Below, in pieces: positions 52,431-61,817 of a DNA stretch of 64,000 bases. Numbering within the stretch: position 1 is the first letter of the stretch; every line of letters begins with the position of its first letter. The position numbers and the translations under genes were made by a program. The notes beneath the pieces were generated by a model. That model had not been told where the DNA came from, ran no database searches, and saw nothing but the letters and a program-made list of their open reading frames with translations. This stretch comes from Persicitalea sp964500445 (GTDB taxonomy: Bacteria; Bacteroidota; Bacteroidia; Cytophagales; Spirosomataceae), in assembly GCA_964500445.1 (NCBI GenBank), contig CAZCOG010000010.1:78183-142182 (forward strand), given 5' to 3'.

Positions 52431-52883
52431 ATGTCACTAAAAAGCAAAGTAGAATCGGATATTAGGGACGCCATGCGGGCGAAGGATCAAGACAAGCTGC
52501 GCGCTTTGCGGGCTATTAAGTCGTTGATTCTTTTGGAAGAAACCAGTGGCAACAACACGGGAGAACTGTCGGAAGACGAAGAGTTGAAACTCCTCACGAA
52601 AGCCGCCAAGCAACGTCGTGAAGCAGCGGAAATTTTTCACGCCCAGAACCGCGAAGACCTGGCTGCCAAAGAGGAAGCCGAGCTGGCTTTCATCGAAGAA
52701 TTCATGCCCCGGCAATTGACAGAAGACGAAATCAAAGCCAAATTAGAAGCCATTATTACGCAGGTGGGCGCTTCCAGCCCGGCAGATATGGGTAAAGTGA
52801 TGGGCGTAGCCACCAAGGAATTGGCCGGACAGGCGGATGGTAAAGTAGTAGCAAGTCTGGTCAGGAGCTTGCTGGCCAAGTGA
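52431..52883 (+). CDS. GatB/YqeY domain protein
   Basis: A 150-residue YqeY-type protein related to the tail domain of the GatB amidotransferase subunit. MSLKSKVESDIRDAMRAKDQ, LRALRAIKSLILLEE and FIEEFMPRQLTEDEIKAKLE are typical. Free YqeY proteins have no settled role, though tRNA binding is likely from the domain. It overlaps the next gene (CvpA) by GTGA, so the two are coupled. Confidence 0.9.
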   Translation: MSLKSKVESDIRDAMRAKDQDKLRALRAIKSLILLEETSGNNTGELSEDEELKLLTKAAKQRREAAEIFHAQNREDLAAKEEAELAFIEEFMPRQLTEDEIKAKLEAIITQVGASSPADMGKVMGVATKELAGQADGKVVASLVRSLLAK

Positions 52884-53443
52884 AACTGCTCGATCTCTTG
52901 TTGTTGATTCCTCTTTTGTGGGGAGCAGTAAACGGATATCGGAAAGGTTTGCTCGTGGAAATCGTGGGCGTGGTGGCTTTCGTAGTCGCCATGGTCGTGG
53001 GATTTAAGTTTTTGGGGCTGGGGATGGAAATACTGGAACCGCACGTGGGGCATACCGTGGCGCGGCGAATTTTGCCCTTCATTGGCTTTTCGGTAATCTT
53101 TTTTCCTACCGTGTTTCTTTTAAATCAATTTGGCTATTCCATCCGGCGATCATTAAAGTACTCCTTACTAGGTACTTTTGACAGCCTGGCCGGTGCGGCG
53201 GTAGGACTGTTTACTTGGGTGTTTGGAGCGAGCGTTTTCTTTTGGCTGCTTAGTACAATGGGTGTCGATATTCCCCCGCACCGCGTCGAAGGGACTTATA
53301 TTTATCCTTACATTGTTCCAGTGGCACCCGTCGTCATTACCAAGGCCGTCGAATGGCTGCCTGCGGGCAGCGAATTGATTCGGGATTGGAAGCGGGGATA
53401 CCTGGATGGGGAGGAGAGGCCCGAAAGTGAAGACTTCGAGTAA
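52880..53443 (+). CDS. CvpA family membrane protein
   Basis: A 187-residue inner-membrane protein with four transmembrane helices and the CvpA-family N-terminus LLDLLLLIPLLWGAVNGYRK and GLLVEIVGVVAFVVAMVVGF. CvpA proteins are linked to colicin V export and envelope stability. Translation starts at a GTG overlapping the yqeY stop (GTGA). It precedes rlmN by 45 bases on the same strand. Confidence 0.88.
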   Translation: MKLLDLLLLIPLLWGAVNGYRKGLLVEIVGVVAFVVAMVVGFKFLGLGMEILEPHVGHTVARRILPFIGFSVIFFPTVFLLNQFGYSIRRSLKYSLLGTFDSLAGAAVGLFTWVFGASVFFWLLSTMGVDIPPHRVEGTYIYPYIVPVAPVVITKAVEWLPAGSELIRDWKRGYLDGEERPESEDFE

Positions 53444-53488
53444 GGATACCCCGGCGAACCACAATTTGATCTTATACAACATTATTCA

Positions 53489-54529
53489 ATGATTCAGGTC
53501 AAGACTGACATACGAAAACTTTCCCTCGACCAGCTAAAAAGCTGGCTGGCTGAGCGCGGTGAGGCGGGCTTTCGGGCGAAGCAAATCCACGAATGGCTGT
53601 GGAAAAAATCGGCGCGCTCTTTTGCCGAAATGACGAGCCTGTCGGTACCCTTGCGGGAATTGATGGATCAGCATTTTGCCATCAATGCCCTCACAACCGA
53701 CAATCAGCAACACAGCAACGATGGCACCGTCAAATCGGCCTTCCGGCTGCACGATGCACATTTGGTGGAAGGGGTACTTATTCCGGCCACCGACCGCATG
53801 ACCGCCTGCGTGAGCAGTCAGGTGGGTTGTTCGCTGAGTTGTACTTTCTGCGCCACTGGCTACATGGATCGCAAGCGTAACCTGGAAGCAGGCGAGATTT
53901 ACGATCAGGTAGTGGAAATCGCGCGACAAGCCGAACGTAAATTCCAGGCACCGCTGACCAACATCGTATACATGGGAATGGGCGAGCCGCTGCTCAACTA
54001 CGCCAACGTGCTGCAATCCATCGAACACATCACTTCTCCGCTGGGCCTGGGGATGTCGCCGAAGCGTATCACGGTTTCCACAGCGGGTATTGCCAAGATG
54101 ATCAAAAAACTAGGCGACGATGAAGTACGCTTCCGGCTGGCGCTCTCGCTTCATGCCGCCAACGACGAAAAGCGTAACCGTATCATGCCCATCAATGAGT
54201 CCAACTCGCTAGATAATCTGGCCGAGGCACTCAATTACTTTTATAAAAAAACCGGAAATCGCATTACCTTCGAGTACATCGTTTTCAACAATTTTAATGA
54301 TTCGCTCGACGACGCCAAGGAACTCTGGGAATTCACCAAGCGCGTTCCGGCCCGCGTCAACATCATCGAGTACAATCCCATCGCCGAGGCCGACTTCCGC
54401 AATACCGAAGCCGACAAACTCGACCGCTTTGCCGGCTTCCTTGAAAATCGTGGCGTAACCGTCAGTGTGCGCCGTAGCCGGGGCAAAGACATCGATGCCG
54501 CCTGCGGGCAGTTGGCTAATAAAGGGTAG
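53489..54529 (+). CDS. rlmN: 23S rRNA/tRNA adenine-C2 methyltransferase
   Basis: RlmN is a radical-SAM enzyme that methylates C2 of A2503 in 23S rRNA and A37 in some tRNAs. The 346-residue protein has FRAKQIHEWLWKKSARSFAE, the cluster motif CSLSCTFC (C114, C118, C121), YMGMGEPLLNY and RITVSTAGIAKMIKK. The second catalytic cysteine lies in the C-terminal DIDAACGQL segment. It is the last gene of a yqeY-cvpA-rlmN run. Confidence 0.95.
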   Translation: MIQVKTDIRKLSLDQLKSWLAERGEAGFRAKQIHEWLWKKSARSFAEMTSLSVPLRELMDQHFAINALTTDNQQHSNDGTVKSAFRLHDAHLVEGVLIPATDRMTACVSSQVGCSLSCTFCATGYMDRKRNLEAGEIYDQVVEIARQAERKFQAPLTNIVYMGMGEPLLNYANVLQSIEHITSPLGLGMSPKRITVSTAGIAKMIKKLGDDEVRFRLALSLHAANDEKRNRIMPINESNSLDNLAEALNYFYKKTGNRITFEYIVFNNFNDSLDDAKELWEFTKRVPARVNIIEYNPIAEADFRNTEADKLDRFAGFLENRGVTVSVRRSRGKDIDAACGQLANKG

Positions 54530-54542
54530 TTTTTAAGTTCCT

Positions 54543-54581
54543 CAGTTCCAAAGTTCGCCACCGCGTGCCCGGTTGAGTTCC
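54543..54581. repeat. left inverted repeat of the S23-type unit
   Basis: This arm (cagttccaaagttcgccacc...ggttgagttcc) is the reverse complement of 55049-55087 at roughly four of five positions. The two arms enclose the four-helix-bundle gene. A short core (GCCACCG...GCCCGG) is the best conserved part. Confidence 0.7.
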
Positions 54582-54651
54582 TGAGTTTTTATTATCTAAT
54601 GAGTAAACGAAGTCCATTATCTATTCTTTCTCAGAAGCCCCTAACTCAACT

Positions 54652-55020
54652 ATGGCGGGATTCAATACTTATCGAGAAATGATTGTTTGGCAAAAGGCGA
54701 TGGTCTTTGTAACAGCTATCTATAAAATAACTGGTTCGTTCCCGACATCCGAGCAGTTTGCTTTAACTTCCCAGATGCGTCGCTCCGCCATTTCGATACC
54801 AAGCAATGTAGCAGAAGGTTTTGGTCGAAGAAGTACCGGGGATTTTGTTCGCTTTCTGCAAATCTCAACGGGTTCACTCTACGAACTACAAACACAAGTC
54901 GAAATAGCGTCTAACCTGCAATATGTGTCCAAGGAAGAATATGATTCTTTGTCTTCGCAGGGTCGGGAAATTGAAAGATTGCTTTCTAGCTTAATTCAAA
55001 AACTCAAAGAAAAGCTATGA
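54652..55020 (+). CDS. four-helix-bundle protein (S23/bAvd-like)
   Basis: A 122-residue protein of the TIGR02436 family, which includes the S23 proteins encoded in intervening sequences of 23S rRNA and the Avd accessory protein of diversity-generating retroelements. YREMIVWQKAMVFVTAIYKI, FALTSQMRRSAISIPSNVAE and GFGRRSTGDFVRFLQISTGS are the family signatures. It forms a pentameric four-helix bundle that binds nucleic acid. Here it lies outside rRNA and inside a long inverted repeat (54543-54581/55049-55087). No reverse transcriptase is near. Confidence 0.9.
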   Translation: MAGFNTYREMIVWQKAMVFVTAIYKITGSFPTSEQFALTSQMRRSAISIPSNVAEGFGRRSTGDFVRFLQISTGSLYELQTQVEIASNLQYVSKEEYDSLSSQGREIERLLSSLIQKLKEKL

Positions 55021-55048
55021 ATTAAGGCGAAGCTCGCTTTGGTACTTT

Positions 55049-55087
55049 GGTACTAAGCCGGGCGACCGGTGGCAAACTTTGGAACTC
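55049..55087. repeat. right inverted repeat of the S23-type unit
   Basis: The arm ggtactaagccgggcgaccg...ggaactc is the partner of 54543-54581. Just before it, CTTTGGTAC is repeated directly (55037-55045 and 55046-55054). Together the arms define a unit of about 545 bp. Confidence 0.7.
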
Positions 55088-55132
55088 TCCTTCTTAACAA
55101 TTTCTTAACATACCACCCCCATAAACATTCCT

Positions 55133-55140
55133 TACTTTTG
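55133..55140 (+). promoter_or_regulatory. promoter -7 element for the phosphate transporter
   Basis: TACTTTTG matches TAnnTTTG, 55 bases before the transporter start. The -33 match is poor. Confidence 0.4.
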
Positions 55141-55194
55141 CGGCATTGAATATCAGCCAAAAGGCTGATTACACCCACTCATCCTGCTTGCCAT

Positions 55195-56616
55195 ATGTTT
55201 GGTTTAGAAACCGACATTTTCCTTCTCCTGGCGTTTTGTTTATTCGCCGCCTGCGCTTTCGAATTTGTCAACGGATTTCATGATACTGCCAACGCCGTAG
55301 CTACCGTCATTTACACCAATGCCCTCAAACCCAACACTGCCGTGGTGTGGTCGGGTTTTTGTAATTTTCTGGGAGTATTTTTTGGGGGAATAGCGGTAGC
55401 AATGGGTATTTTGAACTTATTACCCACCGAATTGCTCATTGACCAGAACGTCTACCACAGTATCGCGATGGTGCTGGCGCTTCTGTTCAGTGCTATTGTC
55501 TGGAACCTCGGCACCTGGTACTTTGGGCTACCCAGTTCCAGTTCGCATACGCTGATTGGCTCTATTTTGGGCGTAGGATTAGCCTTTACGTTCATGCCCG
55601 AAAATACGCGCGGCACGGGCGTCAATACCTCCAAGGCCATCGACATTTTTGTATCCCTGCTTGCTTCTCCCCTGTTTGGCTTTTCGCTGGCGGTAGTGAT
55701 TATGTTTATTTTACGCAAAACGTTGGATAAGCCTTTGCAGAAATTGGTTTTCAGTGAACCTAAGAAAAACCAGCCACCGCCCTCCTGGATTCGGGCGATC
55801 CTGATCACGACCTGTACTCTGGTCAGCTTTTTTCATGGCTCCAATGACGGGCAAAAAGGTGTGGGTTTGATTATGCTCATTCTGATCGGCATCACGCCCT
55901 CCTATTTTGCGCTGAACAACGACCTCAATCCAATGATGATTCGGGATAACATCACGCAGATTGAAACAATAATAAACAAGGTAAATCCCAAGGTGTTATC
56001 TCCCCGAAACCAGACCGAACTAGCCGAAACCAAACGTGAAATCGCTTCGCTGCAAAACCAACTCAGCAAGCCACTCGTGGACAACACTTTTCCGAAGGGG
56101 GAGCGTCTTATCGCCCGCCGCTCGATTCTTTTGATTGACCGCAACATCAAGGACCTGCTTAACAGTAAAAACGTCAACATCAGCCTGGCCAATGCCGATA
56201 TTCTCAGAACGCAAATCAGTGAAAATACGGGTATCCGACGCTTCACCGACTACGCACCCGACTGGGTCATTCTGATGATTTCGCTTTCGCTGGGCTTAGG
56301 TACCATGGTTGGCTGGAAGCGTATCGTGGTCACAATTGGTGAGAAAATTGGTAAACAGCACCTTACCTACGCCCAGGGGGCTTCGGCGGAGTTGGTAGCT
56401 GCAAGTACCATCGGGGCGTCGTCATGGCTGGGACTACCTGTAAGTACCACGCATGTACTTTCGTCGGGTATTGCAGGGACAATGGTTGCTAACAAAGGCA
56501 TCAAAAACCTGCAGGGAGGTACGGTGCGCAACATCGCCATTGCCTGGATACTGACCCTGCCCGTAACGATGATCTTGTCTGCTACCCTGTACTACTTCTT
56601 CCGCTGGATGCTCTGA
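55195..56616 (+). CDS. PiT family inorganic phosphate transporter
   Basis: A 473-residue inner-membrane protein with two homologous membrane halves. The PiT signatures are EFVNGFHDTANAVATVIYTN in the first half and GASAELVAASTIGASSWLGL, with VSTTHVLSSGIAG, in the second. FFHGSNDGQKGVGL lies before a large hydrophilic loop (about 240-350) that separates the halves. It takes up phosphate with a cation. A terminator follows at 56646-56697. Confidence 0.92.
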   Translation: MFGLETDIFLLLAFCLFAACAFEFVNGFHDTANAVATVIYTNALKPNTAVVWSGFCNFLGVFFGGIAVAMGILNLLPTELLIDQNVYHSIAMVLALLFSAIVWNLGTWYFGLPSSSSHTLIGSILGVGLAFTFMPENTRGTGVNTSKAIDIFVSLLASPLFGFSLAVVIMFILRKTLDKPLQKLVFSEPKKNQPPPSWIRAILITTCTLVSFFHGSNDGQKGVGLIMLILIGITPSYFALNNDLNPMMIRDNITQIETIINKVNPKVLSPRNQTELAETKREIASLQNQLSKPLVDNTFPKGERLIARRSILLIDRNIKDLLNSKNVNISLANADILRTQISENTGIRRFTDYAPDWVILMISLSLGLGTMVGWKRIVVTIGEKIGKQHLTYAQGASAELVAASTIGASSWLGLPVSTTHVLSSGIAGTMVANKGIKNLQGGTVRNIAIAWILTLPVTMILSATLYYFFRWML

Positions 56617-56645
56617 TTTTCCGTCGCAGATTGTCATAAGAATAG

Positions 56646-56697
56646 GCCAAAACCCTTATTAATCCCGTTTCTGGGACGTAACGGTTTTGGCTTTTTT
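56646..56697 (+). terminator. rho-independent terminator of the phosphate transporter gene
   Basis: Outer arms GCCAAAACC (56646-56654) and GGTTTTGGC (56683-56691), an inner TCCC/GGGA pair, and a run of six T (56692-56697). Confidence 0.8.
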
Positions 56698-56819
56698 GCG
56701 GGCTCTTGCCACGGTTTTGGGATTCTTTGTACCTTGGAGCCTGTTATAGCTTTGTCAAGTTGATTTTTACAAAACTCAAGTCCCGAATAATATTTCCGGA
56801 CGCGTCATACTGAAGAACA

Positions 56820-57815
56820 ATGACCGATATTCTTGAACAAGTTTCCCGCTATGGCTACGTAAATGAAGCCGTGGCCGACGACATTGATCTGATCTCAGAA
56901 ATAAATCGCCTGAAAAAGGAGAAAAATGCCGTAATTCTGGCCCACTATTATGTGGACGGAGCCATTCAGGACCTGGCCGATTACATCGGAGACAGCCTTG
57001 GCCTTTCGCAGCAAGCCGCTGCTACCGAGGCCGATATGATCGTTTTCTGCGGGGTACATTTCATGGGCGAAACCGCCAAAGTACTTAGCCCGGAAAAAAA
57101 GGTCGTCATCCCCGATTTGAATGCGGGCTGTTCCCTGGCCGACTCCGCTCCCGCCGACAAATTTGCCGAGTTTAAGGCCCGACACCCTGACCACATCGTG
57201 ATCAGCTACATCAACTGTTCGGCCGAAATCAAGGCTTTGACCGACATCGTGTGCACCTCATCCAACGCGCTGCACATCGTGAACAGTCTGCCTAAAGACC
57301 AGAAAATCATCTTTGCCCCCGACGCCAACCTGGGTCGCTACGTGGCCAAGAAAACGGGCCGTGACATGGTACTTTGGGATGGTGCCTGTATCGTCCACAT
57401 CGATATTTCGCGCGAAAAACTTCAAAAGCTGCGGGAAGAAAATCCCGACGCGCTGCTCATCGCGCACCCCGAGTGCAAGGAAGACGTCCTGATGCAAGCC
57501 GATTTTGTAAGCTCGACCACGGGCTTGCTGAAATTCGTGCAGGAAAACGACGCCGACAAATTCATCGTTGCTACCGAAGCGGGTATTCTCCACAAAATGA
57601 AGCAGTCGGTACCGCATAAAAAACTAATTCCTGCCCCGGCTACTGATAACAATACCTGTGCCTGCTCCGAGTGCCCCTACATGAAAATGAATACTCTGGA
57701 AAAGGTGTATAATGCGCTCCTGTACGAACAGCCGGAAATCATTGTGCCGGAAGCTATTCGCGTAAAAGCCTACGATTCCGTAGCCCGAATGCTGGAATTG
57801 AGCAAAGGGATATAA
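56820..57815 (+). CDS. nadA: quinolinate synthase A
   Basis: NadA condenses iminoaspartate with dihydroxyacetone phosphate to quinolinate in NAD synthesis and carries a [4Fe-4S] cluster. The 331-residue protein shows ILAHYYVDGAIQDLADYIGD, FCGVHFMGETAKVLSP, PDLNAGCSLADSAPADKF and the C-terminal NNTCACSECPYMKMNTLEKV. nadB and nadC are not in the window. A small GC-rich hairpin follows (57823-57839, ACGGGCC/GGCCCGT). Confidence 0.95.
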   Translation: MTDILEQVSRYGYVNEAVADDIDLISEINRLKKEKNAVILAHYYVDGAIQDLADYIGDSLGLSQQAAATEADMIVFCGVHFMGETAKVLSPEKKVVIPDLNAGCSLADSAPADKFAEFKARHPDHIVISYINCSAEIKALTDIVCTSSNALHIVNSLPKDQKIIFAPDANLGRYVAKKTGRDMVLWDGACIVHIDISREKLQKLREENPDALLIAHPECKEDVLMQADFVSSTTGLLKFVQENDADKFIVATEAGILHKMKQSVPHKKLIPAPATDNNTCACSECPYMKMNTLEKVYNALLYEQPEIIVPEAIRVKAYDSVARMLELSKGI

Positions 57816-57864
57816 ATGTGGTACGGGCCGCTGGCCCGTGAATGCCAAATCAAAAGCAGCCAGC

Positions 57865-58326
57865 ATGAAATACAAAGTCCTGCTGTTTGTTACTTTTCTT
57901 CTGACCGCTTGTCACCGGCCCGCCGACGACGTACAGGAAGCCAAAGCGCGTTTACTGGCCGTTGGCCGTTGGCAACTCGAACAAATCGCGATGGATGAAG
58001 TACCTGTCTTCAAAAACGGCGAACATCTTGCGCATATCAGCGGCGTCCGGTTTGACCGCCACATGGACTGGGTAGTTTTTCGGCCCGATGGTAGTTTCGA
58101 AGGGCATTTTGTGGGCGACGATACCACGCAACACTACCAATGGAAAGTGTACGTACCTACGCAGACAATTGCCCTGCGCGACTCCGCTGCCGGCACGGGC
58201 GGCTGGAACATCTACCCGCGCAATGTGTATGAGGACGTCTTCGAGATGGAAACCCGCAGCACGATCTACGATCCGCCGAGAGTGACGAAACTGACTTTGC
58301 GCTATTCAGTTTCGGGAAGCGAATAA
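57865..58326 (+). CDS. hypothetical lipoprotein
   Basis: A 153-residue protein with a lipoprotein signal (MKYKVLLFVTFLLTAC, acylated cysteine at residue 16). The rest contains GVRFDRHMDWVVFRPDGSFE and an ending of beta-rich character (VTKLTLRYSVSGSE), possibly a lipocalin-like barrel. I do not recognise a family. The ATG at 57865 fits the lipobox; it lies 49 bases past nadA. Confidence 0.7.
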   Translation: MKYKVLLFVTFLLTACHRPADDVQEAKARLLAVGRWQLEQIAMDEVPVFKNGEHLAHISGVRFDRHMDWVVFRPDGSFEGHFVGDDTTQHYQWKVYVPTQTIALRDSAAGTGGWNIYPRNVYEDVFEMETRSTIYDPPRVTKLTLRYSVSGSE

Positions 58327-58509
58327 TCTGGTTTTCAGTATTATTTTTCTACAATTCGTCACGTATTGAGTGTCCGAAGTGGGTGCGCCATTCTATCAAA
58401 GACAGCTCTCGACCGTCATAAGTAGTTGAGATCATCTATCCTCACGCTTTTTGGTAAATCAGGTTCCCCATTCTCTGGTATTTCCTCCAATCAACATACC
58501 CTATTCCTC

Positions 58510-60168
58510 ATGAAATCAGCCTTCCCCATTTTATCCCTTCTGGCTCTGGGCCTGCTCGCCGCCTGTACTTCAACTCCCGAATCTACCGTCGATTACGATG
58601 ATGGCTTAGCCGCTTTCAGCGCCGACAGTCTTAAAAAGCACGTAGCGGTACTGGCTTCGGACGAATTTATGGGCCGTATGCCGTTTACCGAAGGTGAAAC
58701 CAAAACCATTGAGTACCTACAGGCGCAGTACAAGGCTGTCGGGCTGGAACCCGGCAACGGCAACAGCTACCTGCAGGAAGTACCTATGGTGAATATTGAG
58801 GCCACGGCTGCGCCCACGATGCAGGCGCAAACGCCGCAGGGTACTTTGACCCTGAAAGCTTTCGATGATTATGTGATCTGGACGGATCGTACCGAACCTA
58901 GTATTTCGCTCGATAAGGCGGAACTGGTATTTGCGGGCTACGGGGTAGTGGCACCCGAGTACAACTGGAACGATTACGCCGGGCTGGATGTAAAAGGAAA
59001 AGTAGTGCTGGTGATGGTAAATGACCCCGGTTTCTGGGCGGGGGATACGACTTTGTTCAAAGGCAAAGAAATGACCTACTACGGCCGCTGGACGTACAAG
59101 TTCGAGGAAGCCGCCCGGCAGGGAGCCAAGGGCTGCCTGATCATCCACCGCACCGACGCGGCAGGGTATCCTTTTGCTGTGCAGCAGAATAATTTCAATA
59201 CTTCGCGCCTGCAACTCGACAATCGCGGGAAGGATATCCCCAACTGCGACGTTATCGGCTGGGTGCCGGAGTCGGTGGCGATGAAGCTATTGCAGGCGGC
59301 GGGCAAGGACGAAAGTCTGATCAAGCAAGCCGATCAGAAAGGATTCAAGGCTGTGCCGCTGGATGTGACATTGAGTACGACCATGCAGGTAAAAACTACC
59401 TACAACAAAACGCACAATGTCATCGGCAAAATCGTCGGTGCCGAGCGGCCCGATGAGGTGATCATCTACACCGCCCACTGGGATCACCTGGGCGTGGGTA
59501 CTCCCGACGCTACGGGCGACTCGATCTACAACGGCGCACTCGACAACGCCACGGGTACCGCCGGACTGCTGGAACTGGCCCGTGCTTTCAAAAGTCTGAA
59601 AACCCCGCCCGCGCGGACGATTGTATTTCTGTCGGTCACCGCTGAGGAGCAGGGGTTATGGGGATCGGCGTATTACGCCCAAAATCCGATCTACCCGGTC
59701 AAAAGTACTGTCGCCAATATCAATATGGACGGATTGAATCGCTTCGGCGCTACCAAAGATATGGTGTTGGTGGGCGAAGGGCAGTCGGAGCTGGAAGACT
59801 ACACGCGGGAATTGATCGAAAAAGAGGGCGGGTATATTTCTCCGGTATCGCATCCCGAAGCGGGGTACTACTACCGCTCTGACCACTTCAATTTTGCCAA
59901 AGTAGGTATCCCCGCCCTGTACCTGGAAAGCGGCGCGGACGTCATCGGAAAAGGAAAAGCCTACGGGCAGAAATTGCAGGACGAGTACACCGCCAACGAC
60001 TACCACAAACCCTCGGACGAATACGATGCCGCCACCTGGACGATGGAAGGGGCCATCAGTGAATTGAAACTACTCTTTCAGGTAGGGAAGCGTCTGGCCT
60101 TTGAAGAAAAATGGCCGCAGTGGAAAGAAGGGTCGGAGTTTAGGGCCATTCGGGAGGCGCGGGAGTAG
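58510..60168 (+). CDS. M28 family metallopeptidase (PA-domain)
   Basis: A 552-residue exported peptidase. MKSAFPILSLLALGLLAACT is a lipoprotein signal (cysteine at about 19). A PA-like domain (about 140-250) is inserted in an M28 zinc aminopeptidase core: HWDHLGVG, GALDNATGTAGLLELARAF, TAEEQGLWGSAYYA and YRSDHFNFAK hold the zinc-binding and catalytic residues. Probably removes amino acids from peptides in the periplasm. The ATG at 58510 is chosen for the signal peptide; it is the last ordinary chromosomal gene before the AT-rich island. Confidence 0.9.
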   Translation: MKSAFPILSLLALGLLAACTSTPESTVDYDDGLAAFSADSLKKHVAVLASDEFMGRMPFTEGETKTIEYLQAQYKAVGLEPGNGNSYLQEVPMVNIEATAAPTMQAQTPQGTLTLKAFDDYVIWTDRTEPSISLDKAELVFAGYGVVAPEYNWNDYAGLDVKGKVVLVMVNDPGFWAGDTTLFKGKEMTYYGRWTYKFEEAARQGAKGCLIIHRTDAAGYPFAVQQNNFNTSRLQLDNRGKDIPNCDVIGWVPESVAMKLLQAAGKDESLIKQADQKGFKAVPLDVTLSTTMQVKTTYNKTHNVIGKIVGAERPDEVIIYTAHWDHLGVGTPDATGDSIYNGALDNATGTAGLLELARAFKSLKTPPARTIVFLSVTAEEQGLWGSAYYAQNPIYPVKSTVANINMDGLNRFGATKDMVLVGEGQSELEDYTRELIEKEGGYISPVSHPEAGYYYRSDHFNFAKVGIPALYLESGADVIGKGKAYGQKLQDEYTANDYHKPSDEYDAATWTMEGAISELKLLFQVGKRLAFEEKWPQWKEGSEFRAIREARE

Positions 60169-60391
60169 TGGTGGGATGCAGAAACACGGGACGAGTGAGC
60201 TAAGTGATTGAATGTGATAATTAGCTCGGCAGTTCACCCTGATTTGTGACAATACAAAAAATACGACATCTAAAATACCACGAAAAAGAAGAAAAGTATA
60301 AGATAAATACAAAAAGTACTACAAAACTTTCGTATATACAGGCGTTGCCTGCAAGCTTATTGGACACCCTACAAATTAAGACACATCTCAA
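60169..60391. other. junction spacer into AT-rich island
   Basis: Composition turns AT-rich here. A small hairpin CAGGC-GTT-GCCTG (60339-60351) is followed by gcaagcttattggacacc, whose ttggacac resembles ctggacac in the spacer at 63288-63298. I see no gene. Confidence 0.45.
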
Positions 60392-61457
60392 ATGGTTAAA
60401 GTTATTTTGACTGGAATGTTATGGCTCAGATGAAAGATGGTCTGCATGAAGAGTTAAGAAAAATAGCTTTAAATAATGACAATTTTTTTATAACATACTC
60501 AACTTCACATATCAGCGACATATTTTCAAGCTTTAAAGAAAATAACGAGCATGCTGACTTAATAAACAGAGACCTGGAATTTATAAGTAATTTGACAAAC
60601 GATACTTTTCTTTTCAATACAGGCAAAGAAATAATTATTGATTTTGCACCTCCAATAGAATATTACAATCAATTGGCAGACCAAAAAGACGAGTTTAAAG
60701 ACATAAGCTTTGACGGACTTTTCAAACATCTTGAAGATGATAAACAGACAAAAGACTTAGTCAAACCCTACCTCAATTTATTAAAATCAATTCCCCTAGA
60801 CAACGTATTTAAGGAAGCATCTGAAAATCCAGCAAGTTCACAACAAATGGAAACAATGTTTCCCGGATTAAAGGAAAATCCTACGATGGAAGGGTTTTTT
60901 AAGAGTTTCAGTGCAATGCTTAAAGACTTAAATGAAGATGGGAAATATAAAGACCTAAGAAAGATTGTACAATCTGGACTGGGAATAAATAGAGACAGAA
61001 TATTCGACCATAAATCTCCTTACGACATAATTCAATCACAGTATAAACAATTAGGTCAAGAGAAAATCCAAGATCTAAAAAACGATAAAAATGCTCCAAA
61101 GTGGTTTAATGAAATCACAAATGAATATATCCAGCTAGATATGCATGGATATCAAGAAGACAATGTAAATATCGCAAAGGGAAGAAAAGAAACATTTAAA
61201 AACACAACCGAAGATGCATTTCATGCTGCATTTGCTTCAACTTGTAACTTCTATGTTATAAACGACAAAAGGTCGTATAAAAAGACAAAACAGGTCTTTG
61301 AAAAACTTCAAATTAATACATTGGTTTTGAAGCCAGATGATTTTGTGAAGTATTACAATGATTATCTAAACTTTAATGACCCAAGCCTCAACGTAACCGT
61401 TCCATTTCAACTTTTACAAAATGGAGAATATTATGAAGAGCAACTTGAAGCTGCAAT
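60392..61457 (+). pseudogene. PIN-like accessory gene, 5' part (frameshifted, IS-split)
   Basis: The longest frame (60421-61473) encodes MAQMKDGLHEELRKIALNND and FFITYSTSHISDIFSSFKEN, reminiscent of large PIN-like proteins. Upstream, ATG at 60392 opens MVKV, and adding a single T in gttatttt (60401-60408) would join it to YFDWNV just before MAQMKDG, restoring a PIN-type first strand with its aspartate. The 3' end is cut by an IS3-family insertion at 61458; the last residues and stop of the visible frame come from the IS. Sequence is clearly AT-rich, unlike the neighbours. The exact family is not certain. Confidence 0.6.
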
Positions 61458-61522
61458 TGTACTAGCCCCCTAAAAACCTGGAACTGGATTCTACTAATTA
61501 AAACTCTTAAATTAGTAGGACT

Positions 61523-61789
61523 ATGTCAAGAAGAAAGTTTTCAGTCGAAGAGAAACTGGCGATCCTTAAAGAGGCCGAGGCCAACGGGATCACCCAGACC
61601 ATCCGCCGTCATGGGATCTATGCCAAGATGATCTACCGCTGGCGGGAGCAACTAGAGAGCGGAGGCCGTGAGGGCCTCAAACCCTACCAACGGGTCGATC
61701 CCGAGCTACGACGCCTGCAGCTCGAGAACCTGGCCTTGAAGAAGCTGGTGGCCGAGAAGGAACTGGCGATCGCGGTTATGAGCTGCTAA
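61523..61789 (+). CDS. IS3-family transposase OrfA
   Basis: An 88-residue DNA-binding subunit: RRKFSVEEKLAILKEAEANG, a helix-turn-helix (TQTIRRHGIYAKMIYRWREQ) and a leucine-zipper-like helix (LRRLQLENLALKKLVAEKEL). The stop TAA falls at the start of an eight-A run (61789 on), where IS3 elements often shift frame to make OrfAB. Here the arrangement around the stop could also reflect a small deletion, since GAGC-like repeats precede it. Confidence 0.85.
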   Translation: MSRRKFSVEEKLAILKEAEANGITQTIRRHGIYAKMIYRWREQLESGGREGLKPYQRVDPELRRLQLENLALKKLVAEKELAIAVMSC

Positions 61790-61817
61790 AAAAAACGCAA
61801 TTGCGGGAGAGGACCGG

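Noticed and set aside
60392..60430. Start of an NAD-epimerase gene (MVKVILTGM)
   Set aside because: The frame stops after 13 codons, and a single-base shift instead gives a good start for the PIN-like gene, which explains the same bases better.
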